A DNA stretch of 5,125 nt from Planctomycetota bacterium. Its GTDB lineage: Bacteria; Planctomycetota; UBA1135; UBA2386. Positions 4,924 to 5,125 of the stretch are shown here, one piece after another. Positions within the stretch are counted from its first letter, which is position 1. The number at the start of each line of letters is the position of its first letter. The stretch is taken from positions 1 through 5,125 of the forward strand of contig JAEUHU010000058.1 of the NCBI GenBank assembly GCA_016793305.1, written 5' to 3'. A program made the position numbers and the translations under genes. The notes under the pieces were generated by a model that was not told the origin of the DNA, searched no databases, and worked only from the letters and a program-made list of their open reading frames with translations.

Positions 4924-5125
4924 TCAGACCACGAACGAAAGGGCCGCGGTGATGCCGTTCGCGAGGCCCGCCGCCAGCAACGCCCGGCCCCACGGCAGCC
5001 GGGTCACGGTGCGATAGACGACCGTTTCGACCGCCAGCACCGCGAGTTCGACGACCGTCCAGGACAGCAGCAGCGTGCGGACCGAGTACCAGGCCAGCGG
5101 ATGGGTCAACAGGTTGGCGCCGAAC
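4924..5125 (-). CDS. Uncharacterised membrane protein, C-terminal part (5' end outside window)
   Basis: The frame is open from the right window edge to the TGA at 4924-4926, giving 66 visible residues; the start lies beyond 5125. A TTG at 5109 could be read as a start, but the open frame and the motif running through it suggest an internal position. Two hydrophobic stretches (about visible residues 17-36 and 48-66) mark it as a membrane protein. Polar residues inside them are notable: ANLLTHPLAW (3-12), E26, E33 and N56, the kind of pattern that is conserved in uncharacterised small membrane-protein families. It precedes the LysM gene by 86 bases on the same strand, so it may be the first known member of that operon, although the LysM gene could also have its own promoter in the gap. 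No function can be assigned from this fragment. Confidence 0.7.
   Translation of the reverse strand, partial: FGANLLTHPLAWYSVRTLLLSWTVVELAVLAVETVVYRTVTRLPWGRALLAAGLANGITAALSFVV

Noticed and set aside
3189..5017. Long open frames on the plus strand opposite the membrane and LysM genes
   Set aside because: The products are rich in Arg, Gln and His repeats without recognisable domains, while the minus strand encodes clear membrane helices, a signal peptide, a LysM domain and a strong ribosome binding site.

Overview
The window is very GC-rich (about 70%, with strong G/C preference at third codon positions), densely coding and bacterial. It holds seven protein genes, two of them cut by the window edges, and no RNA gene, insertion sequence or CRISPR array that I can see. 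A deoxyhypusine-synthase-like protein, an ECF41 sigma factor and a DUF1697 protein would fit a high-GC Gram-negative lineage such as Planctomycetota or Myxococcota, but nothing here fixes the phylum.

Layout. On the + strand, positions 2-349 hold the C-terminal 115 residues of a deoxyhypusine-synthase-family enzyme, followed after 6 bases by a complete DUF1697 gene (356-946). A 67-base convergent gap (947-1013) with two adjacent small hairpins separates these from a minus-strand pair. That pair reads, in transcription order, an AhpD-like/carboxymuconolactone-decarboxylase-family protein (2446-1901) and an ECF41-type sigma factor with a fused SnoaL-like C-terminal domain (1901-1014), joined by a one-base TGATG overlap. 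A 186-base divergent gap (2447-2632) holds a sequence resembling the known ECF41/SigJ promoter and a perfect 18-base inverted repeat. An OsmC-family gene (2633-3049) leaves it on the + strand. After another short convergent gap (3050-3107), three minus-strand envelope genes fill the rest: the 3' end of a small membrane protein (from beyond 5125 to 4924), a LysM protein with a C-terminal membrane anchor (4837-4061), and a polytopic membrane protein with several histidines in or near its membrane segments (4061-3108). The last two are again joined by TGATG.

How the genes may work together. The centre looks like a thiol-redox or peroxide-response module. It has a CxxC AhpD-like protein and an OsmC-like protein with paired cysteines, divergently arranged around one regulatory gap, and a sigma factor of the class known to control adjacent AhpD/CMD-type genes. 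The candidate promoter would make the CMD-sigma operon autoregulated. The right-hand part is a separate, largely uncharacterised envelope cluster. The translational coupling of the LysM protein to the histidine-bearing membrane protein suggests a shared job, and it is the least explained part of the window.
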